Both the position numbers and the translations under genes were made by a program. From contig DBRE01000111.1 in the NCBI GenBank assembly GCA_002305535.1, positions 1-64,000 of the forward strand: a stretch of DNA of 64,000 nucleotides, read 5' to 3'. Source of the stretch: Syntrophomonas sp. UBA1376. Its GTDB lineage: Bacteria; Bacillota; Syntrophomonadia; Syntrophomonadales; Syntrophomonadaceae. The notes beneath the pieces are model-generated. The model was not told the DNA's origin. It saw only the letters and a program-made list of their open reading frames with translations, and made no database searches. Every line of letters begins with the position of its first letter. Within the stretch, counting starts at the first letter, position 1. Below, one piece after another: positions 1 to 8,240 of the stretch.

Positions 1-1202
1 TGATAGGTCTGAGGGAACATGTCTATGGGCTGGATCAGAGTTGGTGTATATCCGAATTCCTTAAGATGCCCCAGGTCACGGGCTAAGGTGCCGGGGTTGC
101 ACGAAACATAGGCCAGTTGTTCTGGCTGCTGGTCGACTATGGCTTTGATCACATCAGGATGGCAACCGGCTCGGGGCGGATCAACCACTATTACATCCAC
201 AGGTTCAGATCGATCGGGGAACACGGTTTCGCTGGATCCGCAATAGAAGAAGGCATTTTTGACACCATTCTGCTCCGCATTTAGACGGGCGTATTCTATC
301 GAAGGGGGGAATTCCTCAATGCCAGTAGCCTTCTTTACCTGGGGGGCCATGTTCAATGTTAAGGCTCCTACCCCACAATACAAATCTACTAGATGCATAT
401 CAGAGTTTAATGTTAATTTCTTGGTCAGAAGTGCAATGATTTGTTCGGCCTGGGAATGATTGACCTGAAAGAAGGAAGCGGCAGGAATGTTGAACTTCAT
501 GGTTCCCAGCCTTTCCTGCCAATATTCAGATCCCCACTGCAATCCCATCTGGCCATTATTTATATGTACGGCATTGGCACATAAGGATCTTAAATCCTGC
601 CATGCTGCAGGGATATGGGAAAAGCCGGATAGCACAAGCATGGAATCCTCCGTGTTATGGGAGTAACGAACGGTAATTTCGCCGCTTCCGGATAAGGGAT
701 GCTGCTGTAGAAGATAGCTTATCTCCCTGCTGATCAACTGCAGGGGGTGGCTAATTATCTTACAGGTAGAAATGGGCAGAAGATCATGGCTTTCTTCCTG
801 GTAATAACCTAATTTCCCATCACGTACGTGCCAGGTGACCTTATTGCGATAATTCCAACGATTGGAGGAGGCTACTACCGGTTTTACTTCAGTTGCTATT
901 CCGGCAATACGCTGTAAATTGTCCTGAACAATTTGGTGTTTTAATTGGAGCTGTCTTTCATAGTTGACATGTTGAAGATGGCAGCCTCCACAAGTAGGAA
1001 AATGAGGGCACTCTGGTTCTACCCGATCAGGTGATGGATCTAACACTTGTTTCAGCCTGCCTCTAATAAATTTTGAGCGTTCTTGAATTATTTCTATCTC
1101 GATGGTTTCACCAGGAATAGCTAAGGGGATAAAGGTCGCTTTACCGTCAATCCTCCCTACCCCTTCGCCTTTATGAGTTATGCCATCGATTCTAGCCTGC
1201 AT
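1..1202 (-). CDS. rlmD: 23S rRNA (uracil-5-)-methyltransferase, RlmD/RlmCD (TrmA) family; 3' end outside window
   Basis: The protein is predicted to transfer a methyl group from SAM to C5 of a uridine in 23S rRNA. The frame opens with ATG at 1202 and reads MQARIDGITHKGEGVGRIDG, a TRAM RNA-binding domain. A CPHFPTCGGC iron-sulfur ligand run follows around residues 67-76. Near the C-terminus are VIVVDPPRAG (SAM/base-binding motif) and LAYVSCNPGT, which carries the catalytic cysteine. The last readable residues, DMFPQT, match the usual family ending, so only about ten residues are missing beyond base 1. Which uridine is modified cannot be told from sequence: Bacillus-type RlmCD enzymes modify two sites. 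No partner gene is visible; the upstream 350 bases carry two dyads. Confidence 0.93.
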   Translation of the reverse strand, partial: MQARIDGITHKGEGVGRIDGKATFIPLAIPGETIEIEIIQERSKFIRGRLKQVLDPSPDRVEPECPHFPTCGGCHLQHVNYERQLQLKHQIVQDNLQRIAGIATEVKPVVASSNRWNYRNKVTWHVRDGKLGYYQEESHDLLPISTCKIISHPLQLISREISYLLQQHPLSGSGEITVRYSHNTEDSMLVLSGFSHIPAAWQDLRSLCANAVHINNGQMGLQWGSEYWQERLGTMKFNIPAASFFQVNHSQAEQIIALLTKKLTLNSDMHLVDLYCGVGALTLNMAPQVKKATGIEEFPPSIEYARLNAEQNGVKNAFFYCGSSETVFPDRSEPVDVIVVDPPRAGCHPDVIKAIVDQQPEQLAYVSCNPGTLARDLGHLKEFGYTPTLIQPIDMFPQTY

Positions 1203-1306
1203 GCCACTGTCCCCCTTATTTGGATTCTACCATAACCTTATTCTTACTCTGTGGATGTCATTATAAAGGTAATTTATCAAGAATGCCTTTGGTATGAAAA
1301 TGATAA

Positions 1307-1339
1307 CCCTTGATATAAGAGTTGTACGTATATCAAGGG
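1307..1339. repeat. Perfect 11-bp inverted repeat upstream of rlmD
   Basis: CCCTTGATATA at 1307-1317 is exactly repeated in inverse at 1329-1339, with an 11-base spacer. It lies about 105 bases before the rlmD start and has no adjoining T-run on either strand. An operator or a leader hairpin is therefore more likely than a terminator. Function unknown. Confidence 0.6.
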
Positions 1340-1412
1340 CTAATGATTATTAATAGGAGTTTATTGGATCATGTGGCCAAGCTTCCTAGGCCATGAGGTC
1401 ATTGAGCCATCG

Positions 1413-1438
1413 ACAATGATAACAGTTACTGTCATTGT
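1413..1438. repeat. Imperfect palindrome between bfr and rlmD
   Basis: ACAATGA at 1413-1419 and TCATTGT at 1432-1438 are inverse copies, with a CAGT/ACTG core between them. With the 1307-1339 dyad this is the only structure in the 300-base spacer. It resembles a metal-regulator operator in style but does not match a Fur or PerR box closely enough to name. Confidence 0.45.
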
Positions 1439-1503
1439 ATGTTCCTGGTTAACTACAAAGCTAACAAGTTAGTTCACCGGTTCCAAATTTATAAACTTTA
1501 ATA

Positions 1504-1533
1504 GACAAAAGGGGCTGTAGTTGCTACAGCCCC
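1504..1533 (-). terminator. Rho-independent terminator after bfr
   Basis: GGGGCTGTAG (1511-1520) pairs with CTACAGCCCC (1524-1533) around a 3-base loop. On the minus strand the stem is followed by a U-rich tail (1510-1504). It lies 20 bases past the bfr stop codon. Confidence 0.9.
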
Positions 1534-1552
1534 TAAAAAGTCTGTTATAAGC

Positions 1553-2020
1553 TTAATCAATTTGGGTTGTCAAGAACATGGGCAAAGTCATCTGTTCAAT
1601 CTGATCTAAGAGTTCCTCAAGTTCATCCATATGACGGTCTTCGTCGTTTAGAATTTGCATAAGAACATCCCTTGTGGCATGGTCACGCACATCACCCGCC
1701 AACACTATGGCCTCATTATAAGCTTTGATTGCGCCTTCCTCTGCCGCTCGATCAAATTCTACTTGCTTGGGAACGTCTTTTCCAATATGAATATCACTTA
1801 GTTTTGATACGATTGGTATTCCACCGAGAAAAAGAATTCTTCCGATAAGTTGTTCGGCATGTTTCATTTCGTCTATTGCTCGCTTCTCAAAGCTTTTATG
1901 TAACTTACCATAGCCCCAGTCATCGCACATTTCCGCATGCACGATGTACTGATTGATGGCCGCGAGCTCGTCCGCAAGCAAAGCATTCAACGTTTCAATA
2001 AGTTTCGGGTTTCCTTGCAT
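1553..2020 (-). CDS. bfr: Bacterioferritin
   Basis: This is an iron-storage and detoxification protein of the 24-subunit cage family. It oxidises Fe(II) at a di-iron centre and stores ferric mineral in the cytoplasm. All ferroxidase ligands known from bacterioferritins are present at canonical positions in this 155-residue chain: E18, E51, H54, E94, E127 and H130. M52, the inter-subunit haem ligand, is also present, so this is a haem-binding Bfr rather than a plain ferritin. ATG at 2020 is preceded by GGGAGGAG. The gene stands alone, with its own terminator downstream and a divergent gene upstream. In an anaerobe it probably helps survive oxygen exposure or iron surplus; no ferredoxin partner gene is adjacent. 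Confidence 0.96.
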   Translation of the reverse strand: MQGNPKLIETLNALLADELAAINQYIVHAEMCDDWGYGKLHKSFEKRAIDEMKHAEQLIGRILFLGGIPIVSKLSDIHIGKDVPKQVEFDRAAEEGAIKAYNEAIVLAGDVRDHATRDVLMQILNDEDRHMDELEELLDQIEQMTLPMFLTTQID

Positions 2021-2323
2021 AAGTATAACTCCTCCCTTTTAAAGTAGTGTCAACAGTTTTGTATGGAGCCTACTTGAAAATTGATAATATGCAATAGTTA
2101 TTCGATGATGACAGCACTCAATAATACTAGGACTGTTCATAAATATCTTATCTATTTTTACTTCCTTTATCAACCATTACATTTAATACTAAAACAATTG
2201 GACGAATACCTGCGCATCCCTGTTATTAAAATTCTTTAATAATAACATTTTACTTTAAATCATATTACGCATATGTGAAAATAAGACAATAAACGCACAC
2301 CAATTCTGTGGAGGTGGAGCTAG
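2021..2323. other. Divergent intergenic region, no gene seen
   Basis: An AT-rich spacer separates bfr (minus) from the secreted-protein gene at 2324 (plus). It must hold promoters for both, but I found no -35/-10 pair good enough to assign. The only firm signals are the ribosome binding sites at each end. Confidence 0.6.
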
Positions 2324-3514
2324 TTGAAAAATCTGAAGCGTATAGTGCGGATGTGTTCAGGAATGTTGTTGGTCTCGTTGTTGGTTTTGTCACTAGCTTG
2401 TCCAGCTTATGCTGCAAGCCCCCAAGCCCCTATCAAGATTTTCCTTGATGGGACTACTCTGCAGACAGATGTAGATCCGGTGCTGAAGGAAGGTCGTAGT
2501 CTTGTGCCCTTTCGCGCCATCGGGGAAGCCTTGATGGCCCAAGTAGAATGGGATGAGTCTGCCAGAAAGGTTACTTTGACTTTGGGAGACAAAGCTGTTC
2601 AATTGGTCATCGGCGATAGCACAGCATATGTGAACGGGAATGCTAGAACTCTAGATGTGCCCGCCATGCTGGTGGAGAACCGGACCATGGTTCCCCTTCG
2701 ATTTATCAGCGAATCTTTAGGAGCGTCCGTGCAATGGTCTGGAGAATTAAGGCGGATAGATATTACCACTACCACCACCGCCGAGGCCCCTGTACCTGCC
2801 GTCCAACAGCCTCTCAGTCAGGTAATGGTTTATATAAGCATGGATTATCTGGATGATTGGGGTCAGCTGCTGCCTGATATGCAGCAAACCGCTGGCCAGG
2901 ATGACGATACATACAGCTACTACCTGAAACTACTGGCTCAACCGGGTATTGCTAGTCAGCCTGTGGGGGTTGTGTATGACTATGTGGGAATGCGTGTGGT
3001 AGACGGTCCGGTGGAGAAAGACGGCATTACCTGGTGGAAATTAGAGGGTCATGGTAAAAGCGGCTGGGCAGATGAAAGGTGCTTTTACGAACTTGAAGGG
3101 GAATGGGATCCCCGGGTTGAAAGTGCTATTGCCTGGGCGATTGAAAATATTGGAAGAACGGACTATGAATACAGGTGCTTGGGTTTTGTCCAGGACGCGT
3201 ATCGGCACGGAGGGTTAACCCTTACCGGTAAGCTGGCGGATAATGCCAAAAACACCGCGACAAATTTCAATGCCGCGGCAAACAGAGATAAAATTGTTCC
3301 CCGGGGTGCTGCCGTATTTTATGACTGGGAAGGAACCCTTGGAGGAACTACTCAAAACTGGGGCCATGTAGGTATAGCCCTGCAAACCGGGAATCAAGAG
3401 GAAATAGATATCATCAACGCCTTGGACACGGTGTCTATTGACTCTGGAGCGTTTTTTGCCTACTACGCAGACATGAACTATATAGGCTGGGCTTGGATCT
3501 TTAATAAAGATTAA
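2324..3514 (+). CDS. Secreted protein: copper-amine-oxidase-N-like domain, SH3-like region and NlpC/P60- or CHAP-like domain
   Basis: The start is TTG at 2324, chosen because GGAGGTGGAG ends 6 bases upstream. The N-terminus is a signal peptide (basic MKNLKR, hydrophobic core, likely cut after AYA near residue 30). Residues about 37-150 form the two-part copper amine oxidase N-terminal-like domain (SLVPFRAIGEAL and TMVPLRFISESLGA are its hallmark halves), a cell-surface module in Clostridia. Residues about 205-250 look SH3-like (WWKLEGHGKSGWAD). The last 130 residues contain CLGFVQDAYR and GHVGIAL, a Cys/His arrangement typical of NlpC/P60 or CHAP amidases. The likely role is peptidoglycan hydrolysis or wall binding outside the cell. 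The substrate is unknown. Confidence 0.8.
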   Translation: MKNLKRIVRMCSGMLLVSLLVLSLACPAYAASPQAPIKIFLDGTTLQTDVDPVLKEGRSLVPFRAIGEALMAQVEWDESARKVTLTLGDKAVQLVIGDSTAYVNGNARTLDVPAMLVENRTMVPLRFISESLGASVQWSGELRRIDITTTTTAEAPVPAVQQPLSQVMVYISMDYLDDWGQLLPDMQQTAGQDDDTYSYYLKLLAQPGIASQPVGVVYDYVGMRVVDGPVEKDGITWWKLEGHGKSGWADERCFYELEGEWDPRVESAIAWAIENIGRTDYEYRCLGFVQDAYRHGGLTLTGKLADNAKNTATNFNAAANRDKIVPRGAAVFYDWEGTLGGTTQNWGHVGIALQTGNQEEIDIINALDTVSIDSGAFFAYYADMNYIGWAWIFNKD

Positions 3515-3551
3515 GCTGTATAACTGTGCTTACTACTTGCAGATTGTATGT

Positions 3552-3631
3552 AATAAGGATCCTACGGGCTAATAAAAGCCTACGGGGTCTTTTTTCTTTA
3601 TTTCATTAAAATGCTTAGTAGGATCCTTATT
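3552..3631. repeat. 14-bp perfect inverted repeat flanking 52 bases
   Basis: AATAAGGATCCTAC at 3552-3565 is repeated inverted at 3618-3631. Between the arms is a direct repeat of CCTACGGG followed by a run of six T. The arms could close a long hairpin terminator for the upstream plus-strand gene, or be ends of a tiny mobile-element remnant. A minus-strand open frame ends inside the right arm. Confidence 0.55.
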
Positions 3632-3728
3632 GGCCTCCGCGCTCGATTGTTTTTACGACTTTTAGTGCGTCTAACTCTTTGAGCCAGCCTAGTCCACGTG
3701 CTAAAAGTGCACGTAGTTCAAGAAGCAT
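3627..3728 (-). pseudogene. Possible gene remnant, 33-residue open frame
   Basis: A short frame starts at ATG 3728 and ends at TAA 3629-3627. It reads as a plausible amphipathic helix (MLLELRALLARGLGWLKELD) ending ERGGQ. The frame stays open 21 codons further upstream, to 3791, without a ribosome binding site. Codon use and composition look protein-like, but no family is recognised. It may be the tail of a decayed gene, possibly a transposase, in this gene-free 510-base stretch. The remainder of 3632-4024 holds only the two terminators listed next. Confidence 0.25.
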
Positions 3729-3891
3729 AGGCTCAAGTGTTCGACTGCTTGTTTTTATTTCCTCTGAAGAGAGGCAATAACAAAAGCCTTCTTATGTGTC
3801 ATCACCAGTAGCGAAGGGACGTATCGATCTTTAACAGTATTTACGATTTGAGTATATTGCTACGCCCCTTGGGGCTGGCGAGGGTATGTTC

Positions 3892-3924
3892 AAAAAAAAA
3901 TAAGCCTAAGCTAAAGCTTCGGCT
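3892..3924 (-). terminator. Second minus-strand terminator of the iorAB side
   Basis: AGCCTAAGCT (3903-3912) and AGCTTCGGCT (3915-3924) form an imperfect stem with a 2-base loop. On the minus strand it is followed by a run of nine U (3900-3892). It lies about 60 bases beyond the first terminator. Confidence 0.75.
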
Positions 3925-3956
3925 ACGAAGATTTTGTGTTGGAGTAGGAATAGAGT

Positions 3957-3984
3957 AAAAAAAAGCGGAAACTAAAGTTTCCGC
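3957..3984 (-). terminator. First rho-independent terminator after iorB
   Basis: GCGGAAACT (3965-3973) pairs perfectly with AGTTTCCGC (3976-3984). Eight U follow on the minus strand (3964-3957). It is placed 40 bases after the iorB stop. Its sequence pattern resembles the second terminator, suggesting duplication. Confidence 0.9.
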
Positions 3985-4024
3985 TGCGGATTCTACGGTT
4001 TTAGTGTTTATTATTGATCTTAGG

Positions 4025-4612
4025 CTATTGATTTACTGACCATTCAACTCCGCGGCGGAAAGCCGCCAGGTTTACTTCCAGGGCTTTAGGAGGTACCAAT
4101 TTGCGGATGGCTTCTTCCACTTTTTCAGGCGGTAGGCCTATAACCTTGCTCAAAATCCCTACCAGAACCACATTGGCTGCTTTGACATTTCCACATTCAA
4201 TGGCGGTTTGGGTGGCATTGGCTACCGTGGTTTTGGGCCTGAATTGGGTAATGCTGTCAATAATATCTTCTGGATACTTCATTTTACCACTCATTACCGG
4301 CAATGGGTCTACTCGTTCATCATTGATGATCACTATTCCATCCGGTTTTAAATAATCCAGCCAGCGGGCTGCTTCTAATTTTTCAAATGCTAAAAGTACA
4401 TCGGCTTCTCCTTTAGGAATGGTGGGAGAATACACTTTTTCTCCATAGCGGACTTCGGAGACCACACTACCACCCCGTTGAGCCATTCCATGGACTTCGG
4501 TAACTTTTACATCGTGGCCCAGATCTACAGCTACCTGAGCGATAATACGGCTGGTCAACAAGGTACCCTGTCCCCCAACTCCGGTAATTAACACATTCAT
4601 AATCTGGCTCAT
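4025..4612 (-). CDS. iorB: Indolepyruvate:ferredoxin oxidoreductase, beta subunit
   Basis: This is the gamma-type small subunit of the thiamine-dependent oxidoreductase. The complex decarboxylates aryl pyruvates (from Trp, Phe, Tyr transamination) to aryl-acetyl-CoA and reduces ferredoxin. The N-terminal nucleotide-binding signature GVGGQGTLLTSRIIA is seen at residues 11-25, and ITGVGGQG with TEVHGMAQRGG is typical of the family. At 195 residues it has the usual length. It starts 3 bases after the iorA stop, so the two are co-transcribed, and two terminators follow. The cytoplasmic complex would feed reduced ferredoxin into the energy metabolism of an anaerobe, or run in reverse for aromatic amino acid synthesis. 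Confidence 0.95.
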   Translation of the reverse strand: MSQIMNVLITGVGGQGTLLTSRIIAQVAVDLGHDVKVTEVHGMAQRGGSVVSEVRYGEKVYSPTIPKGEADVLLAFEKLEAARWLDYLKPDGIVIINDERVDPLPVMSGKMKYPEDIIDSITQFRPKTTVANATQTAIECGNVKAANVVLVGILSKVIGLPPEKVEEAIRKLVPPKALEVNLAAFRRGVEWSVNQ

Positions 4613-4615
4613 TGG

Positions 4616-6358
4616 CTAACCCTCCACTACCTTAATGGCATCAACTTTACATACCTGGGGACACATTCCGCAAGAAACACAGGTATTGGGGTTGATGGCC
4701 GCTTTTTTCTCGTTATCCTTGAAGTAAATACCGGTACAACCTATTCTGATACAGGCTTTGCACCCGTTACAAAGTTCCTCGTCCACCCACAGAGTGGAAG
4801 TTATCGGGGTACGGTCTATTAAGGCACAGGGCCGCTTGGCTATGATAACCGACGGTTCACGCCTAGCCAATTCCTCTCCCAAGACGGTATCCAATTCATC
4901 TAATTTCAAGGGATCGACTACCCGGACATTCTTTATTCCCACTGCTCGTACCAGAGCCTCAAGATCCAATTTGTTAGTGGGGCTCTTTTTTATGGTTACT
5001 CCGGTAGCAGGATGATCCTGATGCCCAGTCATAGCCGTGGTATCATTATCGAGAATAAGGATAGTAGAAGTTCCCTGGTTATACACAATATCGATCAAGG
5101 GCGTAATACCGGAATGAACAAAGGTTGAATCGCCTATTACACCTACCATCTTGGAGGCAAATTCTTCACCGCGGGCTTTCTCCATGCCCATGGCCATCCC
5201 AATACTGGCTCCCATACATACACATGCATCCATGGCTTCCAGAGGACTCAAGGCACCTAGAGTATAACAACCTATATCACCCATGACGGTCACCCGTCGC
5301 TTACGCAATACATGGAAAACACCGCGATGAGGACAACCCGGGCATAATAAAGGAGGCCGGGGAGGAATCTGACTGGTCAATCCGCTGACAGGTGGTAGCG
5401 CTTCGCCAGCCAAACGCTGCGCGATCATTTCCGGACTGTATTCCCCTAACAGAGTAAATATCTCTTTACCTTCAGCGGCAATTCCCCAGGCTTTTAACTG
5501 CTGTTCGATCACCGGTTCCAGTTCTTCAACTACCACCAGCCGTTCTACCTGTTGGGCAAAGGAAGTAATTAGGTTTTTCGGCAAGGGGTTTACCAGGCCC
5601 AGTTTCAATACCGAAACATCGGGCAGGGCCTCGCGGACATACTGGTAAGCAACCCCACTGGTGATAATGCCCAGCTTCTTGTCACCCCACTCGATACGGT
5701 TCAAGGGAGTGGTTTCAGCGTAGTCACTTAAGGCCGCCATACGTTTTTCAACTTCCACATGACGCCCTCGGGCATATCCGGGCAGCATAACATACTTGGG
5801 AGCATTCTTTTTATATTCCTTTAATACCAACTCACCCCGTTCCCCTTCTTCAACCAAGGTCTGGGAGTGGGATAGGCGGGTAGTTACCCGTAGCATCACC
5901 GGGGTATCAAATTGCTCGCTCAATTCAAAAGCCAGAGCAGTATAGTCCTTGGCTTCTTGACTGTCAGATGGTTCAATAACCGGCAATTTGGCAAACTTGC
6001 CATAACCTCGGTTATCCTGTTCATTTTGGGAAGAATGCATGCCGGGATCATCTGCCGACACAATAACCAGGCCACCATTTACACCGGTGTAGGCCACGGT
6101 ATAGAGCGGGTCAGCAGCCACATTAATTCCCACATGTTTCATGGCTACCAGAGTTCGGGCTCCCCCTATGGAAGCCCCAATCCCTACTTCCAAAGCTACT
6201 TTTTCGTTGGGGGCCCACTCAGCATAAATGTCTTCATAGCGTGCTAAATGGCTAACAATTTCAGTACTGGGCGTACCGGGATAAGCGGTAGCTACACTGG
6301 CACCCGCCTCGTAAGCTCCCCTGGCAATCGCTTCATTTCCGATCAGAAGTCGTTTCAT
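4616..6358 (-). CDS. iorA: Indolepyruvate:ferredoxin oxidoreductase, alpha subunit
   Basis: This is the large catalytic subunit, binding thiamine diphosphate, with a fused two-cluster ferredoxin domain. Residues about 1-180 carry the pyrimidine-binding domain (GAYEAGASVATAYPGTPSTE). The middle holds the CPGCPHRGVFHVL motif, then GDIGCYTLG and GDSTFVHSG of the pyrophosphate-binding domain. The C-terminal 60 residues carry CNGCKACIRIGC and CVSCGMCPQVC, eight cysteines for two [4Fe-4S] clusters. The 580-residue length fits the family. ATG at 6358 has GGAGGA upstream. It is the first gene of the iorAB operon. Indolepyruvate is the family's named substrate; the preferred aryl pyruvate is not decided by sequence. 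Confidence 0.96.
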   Translation of the reverse strand: MKRLLIGNEAIARGAYEAGASVATAYPGTPSTEIVSHLARYEDIYAEWAPNEKVALEVGIGASIGGARTLVAMKHVGINVAADPLYTVAYTGVNGGLVIVSADDPGMHSSQNEQDNRGYGKFAKLPVIEPSDSQEAKDYTALAFELSEQFDTPVMLRVTTRLSHSQTLVEEGERGELVLKEYKKNAPKYVMLPGYARGRHVEVEKRMAALSDYAETTPLNRIEWGDKKLGIITSGVAYQYVREALPDVSVLKLGLVNPLPKNLITSFAQQVERLVVVEELEPVIEQQLKAWGIAAEGKEIFTLLGEYSPEMIAQRLAGEALPPVSGLTSQIPPRPPLLCPGCPHRGVFHVLRKRRVTVMGDIGCYTLGALSPLEAMDACVCMGASIGMAMGMEKARGEEFASKMVGVIGDSTFVHSGITPLIDIVYNQGTSTILILDNDTTAMTGHQDHPATGVTIKKSPTNKLDLEALVRAVGIKNVRVVDPLKLDELDTVLGEELARREPSVIIAKRPCALIDRTPITSTLWVDEELCNGCKACIRIGCTGIYFKDNEKKAAINPNTCVSCGMCPQVCKVDAIKVVEG

Positions 6359-6494
6359 ACTATATATCCTCCTCGTCCCTTTGACAGCAGTAAAAAAGCT
6401 ATTTCGCCAACAGATCTATATCAGTGATTGTTCTTGGCAGATCCAAATTTGATGATAACATATCTGATTAATGACGTAAATCTAGGCTAGTTGG

Positions 6495-7031
6495 TCAATT
6501 ATACCCAATACCATTATACCAATTCCACACGGCTTCGCTCACTGCCCAGGCCATTCCATATACTGGTCTCAGGCTGCCTGTATTGCTGCGTAGATGGTGT
6601 TTCTCGGCGCGGGTTCCTACTACACCTGTGATGGAAAGATGTCCTATAGGAGGCAAGCGCTTGGAAAAGGCTTTGCCGGGCAGCAATGGCCCTTGGCGAA
6701 TGCGGATAAAACCTAGCTCACTTTCATTTCCCACGGAAGCGTCAATGGCAATTTCCAGATGGGCGGGATGAAGGGCATAAATATAGTCCAGACTGCTCAC
6801 TAGATTGCGGGCATGGAGAGGTTCTGCTAAAGTACCGTAAACATTTAAGTTGGGCATTTTATCCTTTAGCAAAGAGCCGGTGAGTGGTCCAAAACTATCG
6901 AGGATATGGCTGTCGGAGCCGATACAGAGGAACAAAGGTGGTTGGCTGCGATCGGTTAAGATCATGTGCAGAGCATCGGTCAATTTGTCTATTATATCGG
7001 GTGCATCATATAATCCTTGGACAATAACCAT
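6495..7031 (-). CDS. yyaC: YyaC-family spore protein (DUF1256)
   Basis: This 178-residue protein belongs to the YyaC family found only in endospore formers, with a fold related to the germination protease GPR. FLCIGSDSHILDSFGPLTGS and LEIAIDASVG are family blocks. It overlaps the hisC stop codon by one base (TAATG), so the two are translated together. Its activity is unproven in the family; a protease or amidase role has been proposed from fold. Its presence is one of the best signs that the organism makes spores. The 136 bases between it and iorA show no gene. Confidence 0.85.
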   Translation of the reverse strand: MVIVQGLYDAPDIIDKLTDALHMILTDRSQPPLFLCIGSDSHILDSFGPLTGSLLKDKMPNLNVYGTLAEPLHARNLVSSLDYIYALHPAHLEIAIDASVGNESELGFIRIRQGPLLPGKAFSKRLPPIGHLSITGVVGTRAEKHHLRSNTGSLRPVYGMAWAVSEAVWNWYNGIGYN

Positions 7032-8140
7032 TAAGACAAGTTCCCCAGTACTGTCTGTAGAGCTTCAATGAAACGGTTATTTTCCTCAGCAGTTCCTATG
7101 GTTACCCGAAGATGGTTGGGATAACCAAAAATGTCACCGGTTCGTACAATCACACCCTTCTGCAAAAGTTTATCGAACACCAGACGGCAATCTTTGCCGG
7201 TATCCAGAAAAATGAAATTGGCCTGGGTCGGGACATAGCTTAACCCCATGGTCTCCAACTGTTCATACAGGTACTGCTTGCCCTGTCTATTTAAGAATTG
7301 GCTGGCCTGTAGATGCTCTAAATCGTCCAGGGCAGCAAGGGCAGCAACCTGGGCCACAGAATTGACATTAAATGGCTCAGTCACCCGTTCGATGGCACCG
7401 GCTATGGCCTGTGTAGTAAAAGCGTAACCAATGCGTAAAGCTGCCAGACCATAAATCTTGGAAAAAGTCCGGCAGACTATAACGTTTTTACCGGTGGTAA
7501 GATAATCCAAACCGCTTACAAAATCAGCATTATCTACGTATTCTTGATAAGCCTCATCAAACACTACCAGCACATGATCAGGTACTTCCTCCATGAATCT
7601 ATCCACCTGCTCCTTAGTAACAATAGTACCAGTAGGATTGTTGGGATTACAGAGATATACTACTTTGGTTCGCTGGTTTATTGCCTTTAACATGGCTGAC
7701 AAATCCAGAGCAAAACCATGCAGAGGCACCTGCACACAGACTCCATCCATGACCGTCGCGGTAAACTGGTACTCGGAAAAGGAGGGTTGGGGCATGACCA
7801 CCTCATCACCGGGATTCAGAAAGGTTTCTGCGATTAGTTTCAATAGTTCATCAGAACCATTACCGACTAATATAGTGTCAGTAGGCTGGTCGAATAACTC
7901 AGATAGCCTTCTTTTAAGCTCAAAACAATTACTGTCTGGATAGATATGCATTTGGCTAATTACGGATGAGGCAGCCTTTTGGGCTAATGGTGAAGGACCC
8001 AGCGGATTCTCGTTGGAGGCTAGTTTGATAATATCTTCCAGGCCTAATTCTCGTTTGACCTCTTCGATGGGTTTACCGGGTACATAGGGTTTTAAGTTAA
8101 ATATGGCCGATCTGGCTCTAGACTCAACAAATCGATTCAT
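7031..8140 (-). CDS. hisC: Histidinol-phosphate aminotransferase
   Basis: This PLP-dependent fold type I enzyme makes histidinol phosphate from imidazole acetol phosphate using glutamate. Visible marks are IIKLASNENPLGPSP near residue 40, the cofactor lysine in CRTFSKIYGLAALRIGY, and NPNNPTGT in the middle. ATG at 8140 is preferred to the GTG three codons upstream because AAAGGTG precedes it at proper distance. It is not in a his operon here: it sits between speE and yyaC. In such isolated positions HisC proteins often also serve aromatic amino acid transamination, which would suit the nearby iorAB. That link is inference. Confidence 0.9.
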   Translation of the reverse strand: MNRFVESRARSAIFNLKPYVPGKPIEEVKRELGLEDIIKLASNENPLGPSPLAQKAASSVISQMHIYPDSNCFELKRRLSELFDQPTDTILVGNGSDELLKLIAETFLNPGDEVVMPQPSFSEYQFTATVMDGVCVQVPLHGFALDLSAMLKAINQRTKVVYLCNPNNPTGTIVTKEQVDRFMEEVPDHVLVVFDEAYQEYVDNADFVSGLDYLTTGKNVIVCRTFSKIYGLAALRIGYAFTTQAIAGAIERVTEPFNVNSVAQVAALAALDDLEHLQASQFLNRQGKQYLYEQLETMGLSYVPTQANFIFLDTGKDCRLVFDKLLQKGVIVRTGDIFGYPNHLRVTIGTAEENNRFIEALQTVLGNLS

Positions 8141-8240
8141 AGTGATCACCTTTTTATTTGATAAATGTCGCTTTTACAGAACTGACATGCTCCCAAGCCA
8201 TTTACACGGCGATGTTACGTTCTACTCCTTGGACGCATCG

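Noticed and set aside
1413..1438. Fur or PerR box
   Set aside because: The spacing and the core bases do not match the known 7-1-7 or PerR consensus closely.
5912..6247. Plus-strand open frame of 111 codons inside iorA
   Set aside because: It is the shadow of a strongly supported gene on the other strand, with no ribosome site and no family match.
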